Of a stretch of 64,000 nt of DNA, positions 8,496 through 17,878 are shown one piece after another. Made by a program: the position numbers and the translations under genes. The notes below the pieces were generated by a model, which had not been told where the DNA came from, did not search any database, and saw only the letters and a list, made by a program, of their open reading frames with translations. Every line of letters begins with the position of its first letter. Positions within the stretch are counted from its first letter, which is position 1. The stretch comes from JBFWNG01 sp050251195 (GTDB taxonomy: Bacteria > Bdellovibrionota_B > Oligoflexia > Oligoflexales > Oligoflexaceae), in assembly GCA_050251195.1 (NCBI GenBank), contig JBFWNG010000003.1, forward strand, positions 1 to 64,000, written 5' to 3'.

Positions 8496-9974
8496 TTGCC
8501 TAGGGTCCCTTTGTTGAAAGTACAAACACTCGAAGTTTCAGTAGCAAATAAACCATTTCCGGACGCGCAAGGCTGGTTCGATGCCGCGAGGTTATTGCCT
8601 AAAAACATAAATGAAAACAAAACCTTAAAGACAAAAGGAATTCTTTGCCCGCTTGCTCTCGAAGTTCTCAAAAACGCTTTTAAAGCGGGCCTTCCTCGAT
8701 TTGTGGGGTGGGATTTGGGAAAGGTTCCGGATGAGAATCGGGAAGTGTTTGTGGGAGCGGCGCGGGTTTACAAGAGGGGAGTGAGGGTGAGGGAGATCCC
8801 CGACACCCCTTCGAGACTGGGGATGACGCCTCCCCCGGGGAATGCAGCGACTCCTTTCAGGACCGAGACGACGGTTGTGGAATTTGGTCACAGCGTAGAA
8901 TCAGCGATGCAGTCGTCGAACCCCGAAGACGCCTTTGTCGTCATCGATGCGAATGTGGCTGAGCTATGGAAATTTCCAACTCCCACAAACGGGATTGTTT
9001 GCCGTTTTGGCGAAACGACGAAGACGCTGGAATCGGTACGAACGATTTTAGATACGTGGGATCAAGCATCAAAAAGACGACCTTTTGTCATTGTTGGGGG
9101 CGGCCTGCTCGGGGATGTTGCCGGATTTGCGGCGAGCCTTTGTCAGCAGGCTTTCGTCTACGTCCCCACGACATTGCTCGCGATGGTGGATGCATCGATT
9201 GGCGGCAAGACGGGCGTTAACTTTCCCCCATATGGAAAGAATCAGGTCGGCGTCTTCGCCAACCCCTCCAAGGTGATTATCTCATCGGAGTGGTTGGAAA
9301 CTTTGCCTGAGCGAGAAAGGCGAGCGGGGTTTGCGGAGTGTTTGAAACACGGGTTTCTGAGTGAGGATGAAGGCTTGATGGGGCGATTGATGGGATATCC
9401 TTCGGCTCAGGATGACGGTGACGGTCTTGCAGCTCAGGATGGCGGTCTTGCGGCTTTGAACGACGGGTTGTTGCGGGAGCTGGTCGAAGTTAAGGCGCGG
9501 GTGGTCATGAAGGATCCTTACGAATCAGGACCGCGGAAGTCGCTTAATCTGGGGCACACGCTCGCTCATGCGTTGGAAGCGATTTCTCACTCGACAAACC
9601 ATACTATTCACCACGGTGAAGCGGTCGCGTTAGGCCTGTGTTTCTGCTTTTTTGTAAGCCGCGAATTGGAGCTTATTTCTGAGGGGGAGCTCGATCGTTG
9701 GCTTACCTGGATGCGCAGAAGTCGCTGTCTGGTAGCTAAGGCCGATCTGCGATTTTTTCTGGGGAATGGGGATCTTATGGCTCCCATACTCTTTGAGGCT
9801 ATACATCAGAATATGAGTCACGACAAAAAGAATTACGCTACGAGCGACGAGATCCAAATGACGTTGCTGACGGGAATGGGAAAGGTGCACAACGCAGAAC
9901 AAGGCTACACAACCTCCGTCAATGCGGAGGTGCTTAAGGCCAGTTGGCGTCGCCTTGTTGATTTCTTACATTGA
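8496..9974 (+). CDS. aroB: 3-dehydroquinate synthase with N-terminal extension
   Basis: AroB turns DAHP into 3-dehydroquinate in the shikimate pathway. The core (~residue 120 on) has the NAD-binding G-G-G-L-L-G-D-V-A-G, the segment D-A-S-I-G-G-K-T-G-V-N, A-E-C-L-K-H-G, and the zinc-ligand regions N-L-G-H-T-L-A-H-A-L-E and H-H-G-E-A-V-A-L-G. The frame opens at a TTG at 8496; the first in-frame ATG is at 8823, just before the enzymatic core, and that gives a normal length. The 109 residues upstream are coherent protein-like sequence that I do not recognise. Two stretches (8793-8828 and 9397-9470) look like inserted copies of a dispersed repeat kept in frame. The 3' end overlaps the convergent icmF by 9 bases. 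Confidence 0.9.
   Translation: MPRVPLLKVQTLEVSVANKPFPDAQGWFDAARLLPKNINENKTLKTKGILCPLALEVLKNAFKAGLPRFVGWDLGKVPDENREVFVGAARVYKRGVRVREIPDTPSRLGMTPPPGNAATPFRTETTVVEFGHSVESAMQSSNPEDAFVVIDANVAELWKFPTPTNGIVCRFGETTKTLESVRTILDTWDQASKRRPFVIVGGGLLGDVAGFAASLCQQAFVYVPTTLLAMVDASIGGKTGVNFPPYGKNQVGVFANPSKVIISSEWLETLPERERRAGFAECLKHGFLSEDEGLMGRLMGYPSAQDDGDGLAAQDGGLAALNDGLLRELVEVKARVVMKDPYESGPRKSLNLGHTLAHALEAISHSTNHTIHHGEAVALGLCFCFFVSRELELISEGELDRWLTWMRRSRCLVAKADLRFFLGNGDLMAPILFEAIHQNMSHDKKNYATSDEIQMTLLTGMGKVHNAEQGYTTSVNAEVLKASWRRLVDFLH
8793..8828 (+). repeat. Degenerate copy of the CCTTCG...GGATGACG repeat inside aroB
   Basis: GAGATCC ... CCTTCGAGAC ... GGGGATGACG matches the outer arm of the intergenic repeat at 49374-49399 (GAGATCCTTCG ... 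CAGGATGACG) with small differences. It encodes the junction between the N-terminal extension and the AroB core, where no fold is expected. Confidence 0.45.
9397..9470 (+). repeat. Repeat insertion and in-frame duplication inside aroB
   Basis: ATCCTTCGGCTCAGGATGACGG (split here as ATCCTTCG and GCTCAGGATGACGG) closely matches the dispersed repeat at 49374-49399. It is followed 27 bases later by a second GCTCAGGATGGCGG and a decayed third unit. The product is a Gly/Asp/Ala-rich loop (A-Q-D-D-G-D-G-L, A-Q-D-G-G-L, A-L-N-D-G-L) between helices where normal AroB has a short connection. Confidence 0.55.
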
Positions 9975-12900
9975 CCGTCGATATTTTCCGCCGACGCGAT
10001 AAAGTGCTTCGGTGATCTCCCCTAAGCTGGCAAATCGAACGGTGTTCATAAGTTCGGCAAAAACGTTCTTCTGTTGCATGACCGCATCGCAGAGTTTGTC
10101 TAACGCCGCTTCTCGTTGCCCCTTATTTCGCGTTTGAAACTTTCTGAGCCGACTCAGTTGATCGTCCTTTTCTTCATAGCTTGAACGAATGAGGGCGACT
10201 TGGTCGCGGTTCTCTTCGGAAGGGTTTGGGCTCAGATAGGTATTTACGCCAATCAACGGCAATTCGCCGGAGTCTTTGAGAGATTCGTAATAAAGACTTT
10301 CTTCCTGAATCTTTGATCTTTGGTATTGCGATTCCATAGCGCCGAGCACGCCGCCGCGGGCTGCAAGTCGGTCAAACTCCTTTAGAACCGCCTCTTCGAC
10401 GAGATCCGTAAGTTCTTCCATGAAGAAAGAGCCCTGGTTGATGTTCTCGCACTTGTTCGGACCGAACTCCTTGTTGACGATCATTTGGATGGCCATAGCG
10501 CGCCTGACGCTCTCTTCGGTAGGGGTCGTTATAGCTTCGTCATAGGCATTTGTGTGCAAAGAATTGCAGTTGTCGTAGAGCGCAACGAGAGCCTGTAGCG
10601 TCGTTCGGATATCGTTGAAAGCGATCTCTTGCGCATGCAGAGATCGGCCGGAAGTTTGAATATGGTACTTAAGCTTCTGTGATCTGTCCGAACCGCGATA
10701 GATATCCCGCATCGCTATTGCCCAAATTCTTCGCGCCACGCGGCCGATTACAGAATACTCCGGGTCCAGACCATTGCTAAAGAAGAATGAAAGATTCGGC
10801 GCGAAGTCGTCAATCTTCATGCCGCGGGCAAGGTAGTACTCGACATAGGTGAAGCCATTGGCAAGGGTAAGCGCAAGCTGCGTGATTGGATTCGCTCCGG
10901 CTTCCGCGATGTGATATCCGGATATGGAAACACTATAGTAGTTTCGCACTTGTTTTTGGATGAAGAACTCCTGGATATCGCCCATGAGTTTGAGGGCGAA
11001 TTCGATGGAGAAAATACAGGTGTTCTGTGCCTGGTCTTCCTTAAGGATGTCGGCCTGCACGGTTCCGCGTACCACCTGCAACGTCCTCTTAACGATCTCC
11101 TCGTGTTCCGCTGGATTGGGGATACGCCCGTTTTTAGTTGAGAAAGCGTCCACCTGCTGATCAATCGACGTATTGAGAAACATGGCGAGAATAATCGGTG
11201 CAGGTCCGTTAATGGTCATACTTACGGAAGTGCTGGGATCGCAGAGATCAAAACCTGAATACAAATCCTTCATGTCGTCGAGCGTCGCTATGGAAACGCC
11301 AGCCTCGCCAACCTTGCCGTATATGTCGGGGCGTTCGTCGGGTTCGGAGCCATACAAGGTAACGCTATCAAAAGCGGTGCTGAGGCGTTTTGCCGAGTCG
11401 TCTTTGCAAAGATAGTGAAAACGTTTGTTCGTTCGAAGCGGGCCGCCCTCTCCGGCAAACTGGCGCTTGGGATCTTCGGTGGTTCTGCGAAACGGAAATA
11501 GTCCGCCCGTGTAGGGGAAATAACCGGGCACGTTTTCCTTAAGCAAATATTTCGTAAGATCGGCCTTGGATTCGAAGCGCGGCAAGGCAACCTTGGGCAA
11601 GGTCAGCTGCGAAAGAGATTTCGCTTTTGTCTGCACTCTTATTTCTTTATCGCGCACACCAAACCTGAATTCGTCCGACCCGTAATTCTGTTCAAGATCT
11701 TTCCAGCCGTCGAGGGCGTTTCGCGTCTGTTCGTCGACGGATGCCCAAAGGGTCGTTGCCTTTTCCTTCAGTTCCGGCAAGAGATTCCTTGATCCCGTCA
11801 GAGTCTCGGCTACCGTTTCGTACGCTTCGGCTTGTTTCACCGTCTGCACCTGTGATTGGACATTCTTATGGTAGTGTCGAACGACACCTGAGATCTCGCT
11901 CAGATAATTGATTCTGTGTCCGGGGATGAGCGCCTCGCGGTTGGTCGACTCGACGGAATATTTTCGCGATGCAGAGTGGACGAATCTTTTGGTGCCCAGA
12001 ATATCGTTGAGCTTGTTGCACAGCGCTTGGTAGAGACCATTAACCCCATCGTCCTCGAAGCGGCTAGCGATCGTGCCGAACACTGGGTATTCCGTGACAT
12101 CGCCACGTTGGCCTTGAAAGCGGGAACGTCGCAAGTAGGTTCGCACGTCGCGGATGGCGTCGAGCGATTGTCGTCTTTCGAACTTATTGATAGCAATGAG
12201 GTCGGCATAATCAAGCATCTCAATTTTTTCGAGCTGCGTAGAAGCTCCGTATTCCGCCGTCATAACATAGAGGCTGCAGTCCGATACGTCCTTGATTTCT
12301 GAGTCGGCCTGACCAATGCCGCTGGTTTCTACAATAACCAAGTCAAAATCCTGGCTCGTGTAAAGGGCTAATGCGTCCTTGGTAATATCGGAAACTTCCG
12401 AGCCCGACCCGCGCGTTGCCACGCTGTGAACAAACACGCGATCATGGCAAGCAGTGTTCATGCGAATCCTGTCGCCCAAGAGCGCTCCGCCTGTTTTGCT
12501 TTTAGAAGGATCTATGCAAAGAGCCCCGATCTTAACGTCCGGCATGTCAAAAACAAACCTCGCGATAAGCTCGTCCGTAAGTGAGCTTTTGCCGGCACCT
12601 CCGGTCCCCGTTACACCGAGAACGGGTACTTTCTTCGATTTGGCCTTCTTGTCTCCAAGCTTCGCCAGAATGGCGCTGGACGCCAATACTTTCGATTCAA
12701 GGAGGGTCAGTGCTCGGGCGAGTTTGGTTTTGGGCGATTTCTCGCAATTGCCCCACTCGGTAATGGCATAATCCGACTCGTGAAGCATGTGACCGATAAT
12801 TCCTGCAAGCCCCAGTTTTTGTCCGTCCTCCGGCGAGTAAATTTTAGTGATTCCGTGCTGCTCTAATATCTTGGATTCTTTTGGGGTAATAACTCCGCCC

Positions 12901-13214
12901 CCGCCGCCAAAAATTTTGATGTGCGATCCGCCCAACTGGTTGAGAAGATCCCGGATGTATTTGAAATATTCGACATGTCCGCCCTGATAGCTCGACAGTG
13001 CTACAGCATGTGCGTCCTCTTCTATAGCTGAGATTACAACTTCGTGAGCCGAACGGTTATGCCCGAGGTGGATGACTTCCGCACCTCGAGCTTGCAGCAA
13101 CCGGCGCATGATATTAATGCTGGCGTCGTGGCCATCAAAAAGCGACGTGGCTGTGACAAACCGAATCTTGTTTTTGGGTCGGTAATCTTGCAAGTTCAAA
13201 GACTTCTCCCGCAA
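9966..13214 (-). CDS. icmF: Fused isobutyryl-CoA mutase (B12-binding, G-protein chaperone and mutase)
   Basis: This 1082-residue protein has the complete IcmF layout. An N-terminal adenosylcobalamin domain carries D-G-H-D-A-S-I (27-33, with His29 as the likely cobalt ligand). A MeaB-type GTPase domain follows, with Walker A G-T-G-G-A-G-K-S (203-210) and N-K-F-E as the guanine motif. The C-terminal methylmalonyl-CoA-mutase-type barrel begins near 520 and includes F-P-Y-T-G-G-L-F-P. The enzyme interconverts isobutyryl-CoA and n-butyryl-CoA, or related acyl-CoAs, and repairs its own cofactor. With EtfAB, FadD and the hydratase elsewhere in the window it suggests branched-chain acid catabolism. 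Substrate preference among IcmF and pivalyl-CoA-type relatives cannot be settled by eye. Confidence 0.93.
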   Translation of the reverse strand: MREKSLNLQDYRPKNKIRFVTATSLFDGHDASINIMRRLLQARGAEVIHLGHNRSAHEVVISAIEEDAHAVALSSYQGGHVEYFKYIRDLLNQLGGSHIKIFGGGGGVITPKESKILEQHGITKIYSPEDGQKLGLAGIIGHMLHESDYAITEWGNCEKSPKTKLARALTLLESKVLASSAILAKLGDKKAKSKKVPVLGVTGTGGAGKSSLTDELIARFVFDMPDVKIGALCIDPSKSKTGGALLGDRIRMNTACHDRVFVHSVATRGSGSEVSDITKDALALYTSQDFDLVIVETSGIGQADSEIKDVSDCSLYVMTAEYGASTQLEKIEMLDYADLIAINKFERRQSLDAIRDVRTYLRRSRFQGQRGDVTEYPVFGTIASRFEDDGVNGLYQALCNKLNDILGTKRFVHSASRKYSVESTNREALIPGHRINYLSEISGVVRHYHKNVQSQVQTVKQAEAYETVAETLTGSRNLLPELKEKATTLWASVDEQTRNALDGWKDLEQNYGSDEFRFGVRDKEIRVQTKAKSLSQLTLPKVALPRFESKADLTKYLLKENVPGYFPYTGGLFPFRRTTEDPKRQFAGEGGPLRTNKRFHYLCKDDSAKRLSTAFDSVTLYGSEPDERPDIYGKVGEAGVSIATLDDMKDLYSGFDLCDPSTSVSMTINGPAPIILAMFLNTSIDQQVDAFSTKNGRIPNPAEHEEIVKRTLQVVRGTVQADILKEDQAQNTCIFSIEFALKLMGDIQEFFIQKQVRNYYSVSISGYHIAEAGANPITQLALTLANGFTYVEYYLARGMKIDDFAPNLSFFFSNGLDPEYSVIGRVARRIWAIAMRDIYRGSDRSQKLKYHIQTSGRSLHAQEIAFNDIRTTLQALVALYDNCNSLHTNAYDEAITTPTEESVRRAMAIQMIVNKEFGPNKCENINQGSFFMEELTDLVEEAVLKEFDRLAARGGVLGAMESQYQRSKIQEESLYYESLKDSGELPLIGVNTYLSPNPSEENRDQVALIRSSYEEKDDQLSRLRKFQTRNKGQREAALDKLCDAVMQQKNVFAELMNTVRFASLGEITEALYRVGGKYRRSM

Positions 13215-13384
13215 AGAGCAAATGAGTTAAAAACCAGCGATGACACGGCCTTGGCACTATATGACAAAACCCCGCCGCTTGCCAGCGGAACCGACCGCAC
13301 GGACGGTAGCTCGGCAGCATTGGTATATTAATTGCACAGTTATAAGCGTTTGATGTGACGTAGGTAGATCGGTGCAAGTAGGAA

Positions 13385-15526
13385 ATGGTGTTCGACGAAG
13401 GCAGAAACTGTTGGCAAAGCTTGAGAACCGATCAGCTCGGCTTTCTTATCGACGGAGAAGCGTATTTCAGCGCTGTGGCAAAGGCGTTTCTTGATGCCAA
13501 GCACACGATCTTCATCTTGGCTTGGGACATCCACAGCTCTACTGTTCTGAAAATCCCGGGCACCGATCGGCAAATGACCTTGGTTCAGCTCCTGGCGGAG
13601 ATATGCGAACGCAGGCCACAGCTCAGGGTCTACATTCTTGCGTGGGATTTCTTTTCGCCGATCTACAGCTTCGAACGCGAACCTCTCCAACGCGTGCGCT
13701 TCGGGTTACTGCGCAAGAAACGGATAAATTTCCTTTTCGATCACCACCATCCCATAATCGGTTGTTTACATCAAAAAGTGGTGGTGGTCGACGATAGCAT
13801 CGCTTTCTGTGGCGGGCTTGATATAACTGTTCATCGTTGGGACACGACCGAACATGATCCACTCTCAAACGAACGAACCACGCCAGACGGTAGGCCTTAC
13901 CCGCCGTTCCACGACGTTCAAATTGTCACGAATGGGGAAGCGGCGGTATCGCTCGGCGCCTTGGCGAGAGACCGATGGCTAAAAGCCTGTGGGGTCGATA
14001 TCCCGCTCTCGCAGGAGATCTCTTCGCCGGATCTTTCGTCCTATGTTCCGTCTCATCTTTTGCTAAGCAATCCGAACATTGCGATCAGCCGTACCTATGC
14101 TTCTTACCGGCATCAGAAGGAGTGCAGGGAAGTCGAACACCTCTATGTGGACATGATCACCTTTGCGCGAAGGTACATTTATATAGAGAACCAGTACTTC
14201 ACAAGTCACAGAATAAGCCAATCTCTAGCAGAATCCCTTGCCCAAACGATCGGTCCCGAGGTCGTCATAGTCCTCCCGCGCGATCCTGGCGGATGGTTGG
14301 AAGAAAGCACGATAGGATCCAGGCAAGCTCGCACGCTCAAGATGCTTGTCGATGCGGACAAACATAAAAGGCTCTCGATTCTCTATCCTCATGACTCTAG
14401 AATTCCCAAACATGAGTATAAAACCGTGCATGCTAAGGTAATGATCTGCGACGGAATTTTGGCCCGTGTCGGTTCTGCAAATCTCAACAATAGATCGATG
14501 GGCCTCGACTCAGAATGCGACGTCGCCGTAGATTGCACGAAGGACCTTCAAGGCCAAGAGGTAATACGAAATTTCTTAGCGTGCCTTCTTGCCGACCATA
14601 CGGGGGCTGAATGGAGCGAAGCCAGAACGCTTCTGTCGAATGCCGACGCGTCGCTTCTTCGCGTGGTCGACTCTCTTAACAACACCCATCGCTACAAGGG
14701 ATTCAAGGATTTCCAAATCCCCGGAGAGCTTGAAGCAGCCCCCAAAACCATTCAAGACGTGGATTTGATGGACATGGAAAATCCGATTCCCATTGAGAGA
14801 AAGATTGACGATTGGGGCTACCTTCACGAACGGATCACCAAGCGGTTCGGATTATTTCATATTCGCGCTAGTTTCTGGCTCACGGCTCTTGTTGTGATTG
14901 GAATATTGTATGTGTTCGCCCATTCATCGCTGTTCGACTTTGTCCGCGACGGCAGACTATTGAAAATTACCGAAGATCCCTATTCACCGATGAATCTACT
15001 CAGCGTCGGGTTGTTGTTTAGTGTGGCGACCCTTTTCTTCATACCCATCAACATCGTCATCATCATGGTGGTATCTTTCTATCCAACGCTCGCAGCGCTC
15101 GGTTACATTCTTTACGGTACCGCTGTCGGAGCCACCAGCGGGTACATATGCGGGTTTCTTCTGAGAACAAAGCTCATCAGAAGCTTTATCGGACGACGAT
15201 CCCGAAAAGTTCTCGCGCGCATAGGCGAAGGCAAACTGTGGGCGCTTATCCTTATTCGTATTCTTCCGGTAGCCCCCAACTCTTTGATAAATTATGTGGC
15301 CGGAATGAGTCACATGAAATTCAGCAAATTTCTCTTGGGAACAGTGATTGGGATTTTGCCCGGAGCACTGCTCCTAACGTTCTTACAAAGAAACTTACTC
15401 GATTTTGTAATGACTCGTGACCTGAAATCACTCGTCTTTTCAGCGTTGGTTGTTCTTGCGGTGATTGTCGTATACCGTTGGGCTAGAATACGATTCTCGA
15501 GTTACCTTTATCCGGCGGAGGAATAG
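13385..15526 (+). CDS. Phospholipase D family protein with C-terminal VTT (SNARE-associated) membrane domain
   Basis: This 713-residue protein has two HKD motifs, H129-Q-K-V-V-V-V-D and H349-A-K-V-M-I-C-D, which together form one phosphatidyl-transferase or phospholipase active site. Its C-terminal third has several membrane segments and the VTT (TVP38/TMEM64/DedA-related) pattern, including F-I-P-I-N, G-T-A-V-G-A and R-I-L-P-V-A-P-N. It probably acts on membrane phospholipids at the inner membrane. It ends in an amber TAG (15524-15526), and the next gene continues in the same frame directly after it. Confidence 0.88.
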   Translation: MVFDEGRNCWQSLRTDQLGFLIDGEAYFSAVAKAFLDAKHTIFILAWDIHSSTVLKIPGTDRQMTLVQLLAEICERRPQLRVYILAWDFFSPIYSFEREPLQRVRFGLLRKKRINFLFDHHHPIIGCLHQKVVVVDDSIAFCGGLDITVHRWDTTEHDPLSNERTTPDGRPYPPFHDVQIVTNGEAAVSLGALARDRWLKACGVDIPLSQEISSPDLSSYVPSHLLLSNPNIAISRTYASYRHQKECREVEHLYVDMITFARRYIYIENQYFTSHRISQSLAESLAQTIGPEVVIVLPRDPGGWLEESTIGSRQARTLKMLVDADKHKRLSILYPHDSRIPKHEYKTVHAKVMICDGILARVGSANLNNRSMGLDSECDVAVDCTKDLQGQEVIRNFLACLLADHTGAEWSEARTLLSNADASLLRVVDSLNNTHRYKGFKDFQIPGELEAAPKTIQDVDLMDMENPIPIERKIDDWGYLHERITKRFGLFHIRASFWLTALVVIGILYVFAHSSLFDFVRDGRLLKITEDPYSPMNLLSVGLLFSVATLFFIPINIVIIMVVSFYPTLAALGYILYGTAVGATSGYICGFLLRTKLIRSFIGRRSRKVLARIGEGKLWALILIRILPVAPNSLINYVAGMSHMKFSKFLLGTVIGILPGALLLTFLQRNLLDFVMTRDLKSLVFSALVVLAVIVVYRWARIRFSSYLYPAEE

Positions 15527-15529
15527 AAA

Positions 15530-16291
15530 ATTAAAGTTCTCTCTTACAACATTCACAACGGGATAAGCTTGTTTCGCAAAGCCGACATTATTAACAACGT
15601 CGCTCGCATCTTGCAGCACCAGCAAGCCGACATCGTCTGCTTGCAAGAAGATTTAGACACGCATGGGGAAGTCGAAGGACGGCTTTACAAACAGTTCAAA
15701 GACGTCTGGTCAAATAAGGTAGAAGGAAAAACGGTTCTCCATTCGCTTGGCGAACAGAAAAACAGCATTATGACTCGATTCCCCGTGGTGTTTGAAGATT
15801 GCGTGGATATATCCATGCTCGGGCGGCAACCGCGATGCATGATACGGGCGGATATCCAATACGTTCCCCACGACGAAACCATTGTTACCGTCTTGTGCAC
15901 GCACTTCGGATTGTCGGGAAAGGAAAGGTGCGTTCAGGCAATGAAGGTTGCGCACTATATTAAAACCAATGTGCCTCCTGGGCGTCCTGTGCTCCTTGTC
16001 GGAGATTTTAACGACTGGACCCGGCGTCTCTCGAAGGTTTTCTTAGGCACAGGTCTGAAAGACACATTTGTCGAGTCCGTAGGAAAGCATGTCGCAACTT
16101 ATCCTTCTTTCATGGCGTTGTTAAGCCTCGATCGACTGTACTTTAGAGATCTCGAACTGGTTTCATCGAGAGTGATTAAAGAAGCTGGGTGGTATGGCAA
16201 CTCGGACCATTTGCCTGTAGTCGGAGTGTTTCGACCGGTCCACGACCTATCAAGTGGACCTTTTGAGGAACACCCGATACCAGGGCTTTAG
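15530..16291 (+). CDS. Endonuclease/exonuclease/phosphatase (EEP) family protein, probable ATT start
   Basis: The EEP fold is shown by the N-terminal S-Y-N-I-H-N-G, C-L-Q-E, V-G-D-F-N-D-W and the terminal N-S-D-H-L-P-V, all metal or catalytic elements. These proteins hydrolyse phosphodiesters or phosphomonoesters of nucleic acid, lipid or inositol. The first ATG/GTG/TTG in frame is TTG 15569, which would cut off S-Y-N-I-H-N-G. Upstream of that motif only ATT 15530 offers a plausible start, with GGAGG at 15517-15521 and 8 bases of spacing. The gene is in the same frame as the PLD/VTT gene, separated only by TAG and one codon, so readthrough to a fusion is the alternative. It may act on the lipid headgroup released by its partner. 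The 3' end overlaps the convergent murJ by 42 bases. Confidence 0.85.
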   Translation: MKVLSYNIHNGISLFRKADIINNVARILQHQQADIVCLQEDLDTHGEVEGRLYKQFKDVWSNKVEGKTVLHSLGEQKNSIMTRFPVVFEDCVDISMLGRQPRCMIRADIQYVPHDETIVTVLCTHFGLSGKERCVQAMKVAHYIKTNVPPGRPVLLVGDFNDWTRRLSKVFLGTGLKDTFVESVGKHVATYPSFMALLSLDRLYFRDLELVSSRVIKEAGWYGNSDHLPVVGVFRPVHDLSSGPFEEHPIPGL

Positions 16292-17863
16292 TCGAGGAAA
16301 ACTTATCAGCGCGAAGATCGCCAAGCAAAATAATCCGTTAGCAAGAAGAATGACGACGTCGGCCACTTTGCGGGGTTGTTCTTGCATTGCCTTCAAGAAG
16401 ACGTCCATGAGAAAATTTTGCCCGGCAAGCGCGAGGATTGCGGCGAGCGAAAGCAGGACAACGGTTTTGCCAACATCCTTTGCAGGGAATTGAACCTTGT
16501 ATTTCTTCAGTCCCGCCAAAAGCGCTATGGCATTGAATGTCAGCGTCACCGAGCTTGTCCAAGCGATTCCCTGGTGTCCCCATTTGTTTACGAAAAAGTA
16601 GTTGCCGACGATGTTGATGCCAATGCTGAAGATGGCAATCTTCATGGGATAACTGGTCTTTTCAACAGCATAATAGAAGGAAGTAACCACCTTCGTCAGG
16701 CCGTAACCGATAACGCCGAAACTGTAAGCGTAGAGAGCCGCCGCCGTGTTGAGGGTATCGCTTGGTTTGAATTTGTTGTAGCCGTACATGACGTCGACAA
16801 GATATTCGCTGTTACCCGCCAGGTACGCGAGAAAAAATCCCATGCACCACATCACCAGTTCCGTTGCTTTGTATAGCTCTGCGCTGGCGGTTTGGTCTAC
16901 GGCACCCTTATTCTTAGCTATCGTTTTTGTAAGACGAGGCAATACGGCAACACCGATGGCGACGGCAAACAAGCCTATCGGAAGTTGAAAGATGCGAAAC
17001 GCCGCGTTGAGCCAAGACACCGCACCTTCGCCAACACTCGTCGCAAAGTTAGTGGCAATCACGACGTTTATGGGGCCTGTGCTCGCTGCGATCGTCGCCG
17101 GCAACATGATGACAAACATTTTCCTTAATGCAGGAGACATTCCTGTCAAGCGGGCAGGACTAGCTCCATCGCGTCTAAGAACTTTACGCAATCCCGCAAG
17201 CTGCATGGCGAGCTGCACAAGGGCTCCGAGCAAGAGCCCCGTGGTAAGACCCACAAGCGATTTGTCCGCAACCTTTTCCATCCAATCCGGTCCGCTCGCG
17301 GTGAACCATTTTGCCAAATAAATCGCACCTAAAATCTGACCGATGTTGAACGCCACAGGAGAAACCGCGCTCAAGAAGAACTTTCCGTGTTTGTGTAAGG
17401 CTCCCATAGTCACCGACATGATCATGGTGAGGCCTAGATAGGGGAACATCATGCGGGTCAGGCCAATGGCGTTTTTCGAAAATTCTTCGTTATCGACCTT
17501 GAGCGATATTACCGTAACGAAAAAGGGCGCTAGCAACCAACCTAAAAGCGAAATCAAAACGGCGAGAAGTGTCGTTGTGAGCAAAGCCTGAAGAAGAAGT
17601 TCTCTTGCTTGCGACCGATCACGTTCCGCTAGATCGCTATAGACCTTGGTAAACGCGTTTGAAAGCGCGCCCTCCGCCAACATTTCTCTAAACAAACCAG
17701 GAATGCGCGCTGCGACGAAGAAGGCGTCCAAAAGCCAGTTAGCGCCGAAAAAACTCATCAGCACTGATTCTCTCACCATGCCGGTGATGCGACTAAAAAG
17801 TGTACCGCTCGCAAAGAGAAAACTGGACTTGGTCAGAGACAAACGAGAATTTTCCTTCAGCAC
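16250..17863 (-). CDS. murJ: Lipid II flippase MurJ
   Basis: A 537-residue polytopic membrane protein of the MviN/MurJ family. The N-terminal L-F-A-S-G-T-L-F-S-R-I-T-G-M-V-R-E segment, the A-F-F-V-A-A-R-I-P-G-L-F-R loop and the basic residues in the central cavity helices are typical. It flips lipid II across the inner membrane for peptidoglycan synthesis. The frame starts at GTG 17863 with a poor ribosome site. It lies 15 bases after the HPt-like gene and is probably translated from the same message. Confidence 0.95.
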   Translation of the reverse strand: MLKENSRLSLTKSSFLFASGTLFSRITGMVRESVLMSFFGANWLLDAFFVAARIPGLFREMLAEGALSNAFTKVYSDLAERDRSQARELLLQALLTTTLLAVLISLLGWLLAPFFVTVISLKVDNEEFSKNAIGLTRMMFPYLGLTMIMSVTMGALHKHGKFFLSAVSPVAFNIGQILGAIYLAKWFTASGPDWMEKVADKSLVGLTTGLLLGALVQLAMQLAGLRKVLRRDGASPARLTGMSPALRKMFVIMLPATIAASTGPINVVIATNFATSVGEGAVSWLNAAFRIFQLPIGLFAVAIGVAVLPRLTKTIAKNKGAVDQTASAELYKATELVMWCMGFFLAYLAGNSEYLVDVMYGYNKFKPSDTLNTAAALYAYSFGVIGYGLTKVVTSFYYAVEKTSYPMKIAIFSIGINIVGNYFFVNKWGHQGIAWTSSVTLTFNAIALLAGLKKYKVQFPAKDVGKTVVLLSLAAILALAGQNFLMDVFLKAMQEQPRKVADVVILLANGLFCLAIFALISFPRLKPWYRVFLKRST

Positions 17864-17878
17864 AGATCTACGACGAAA

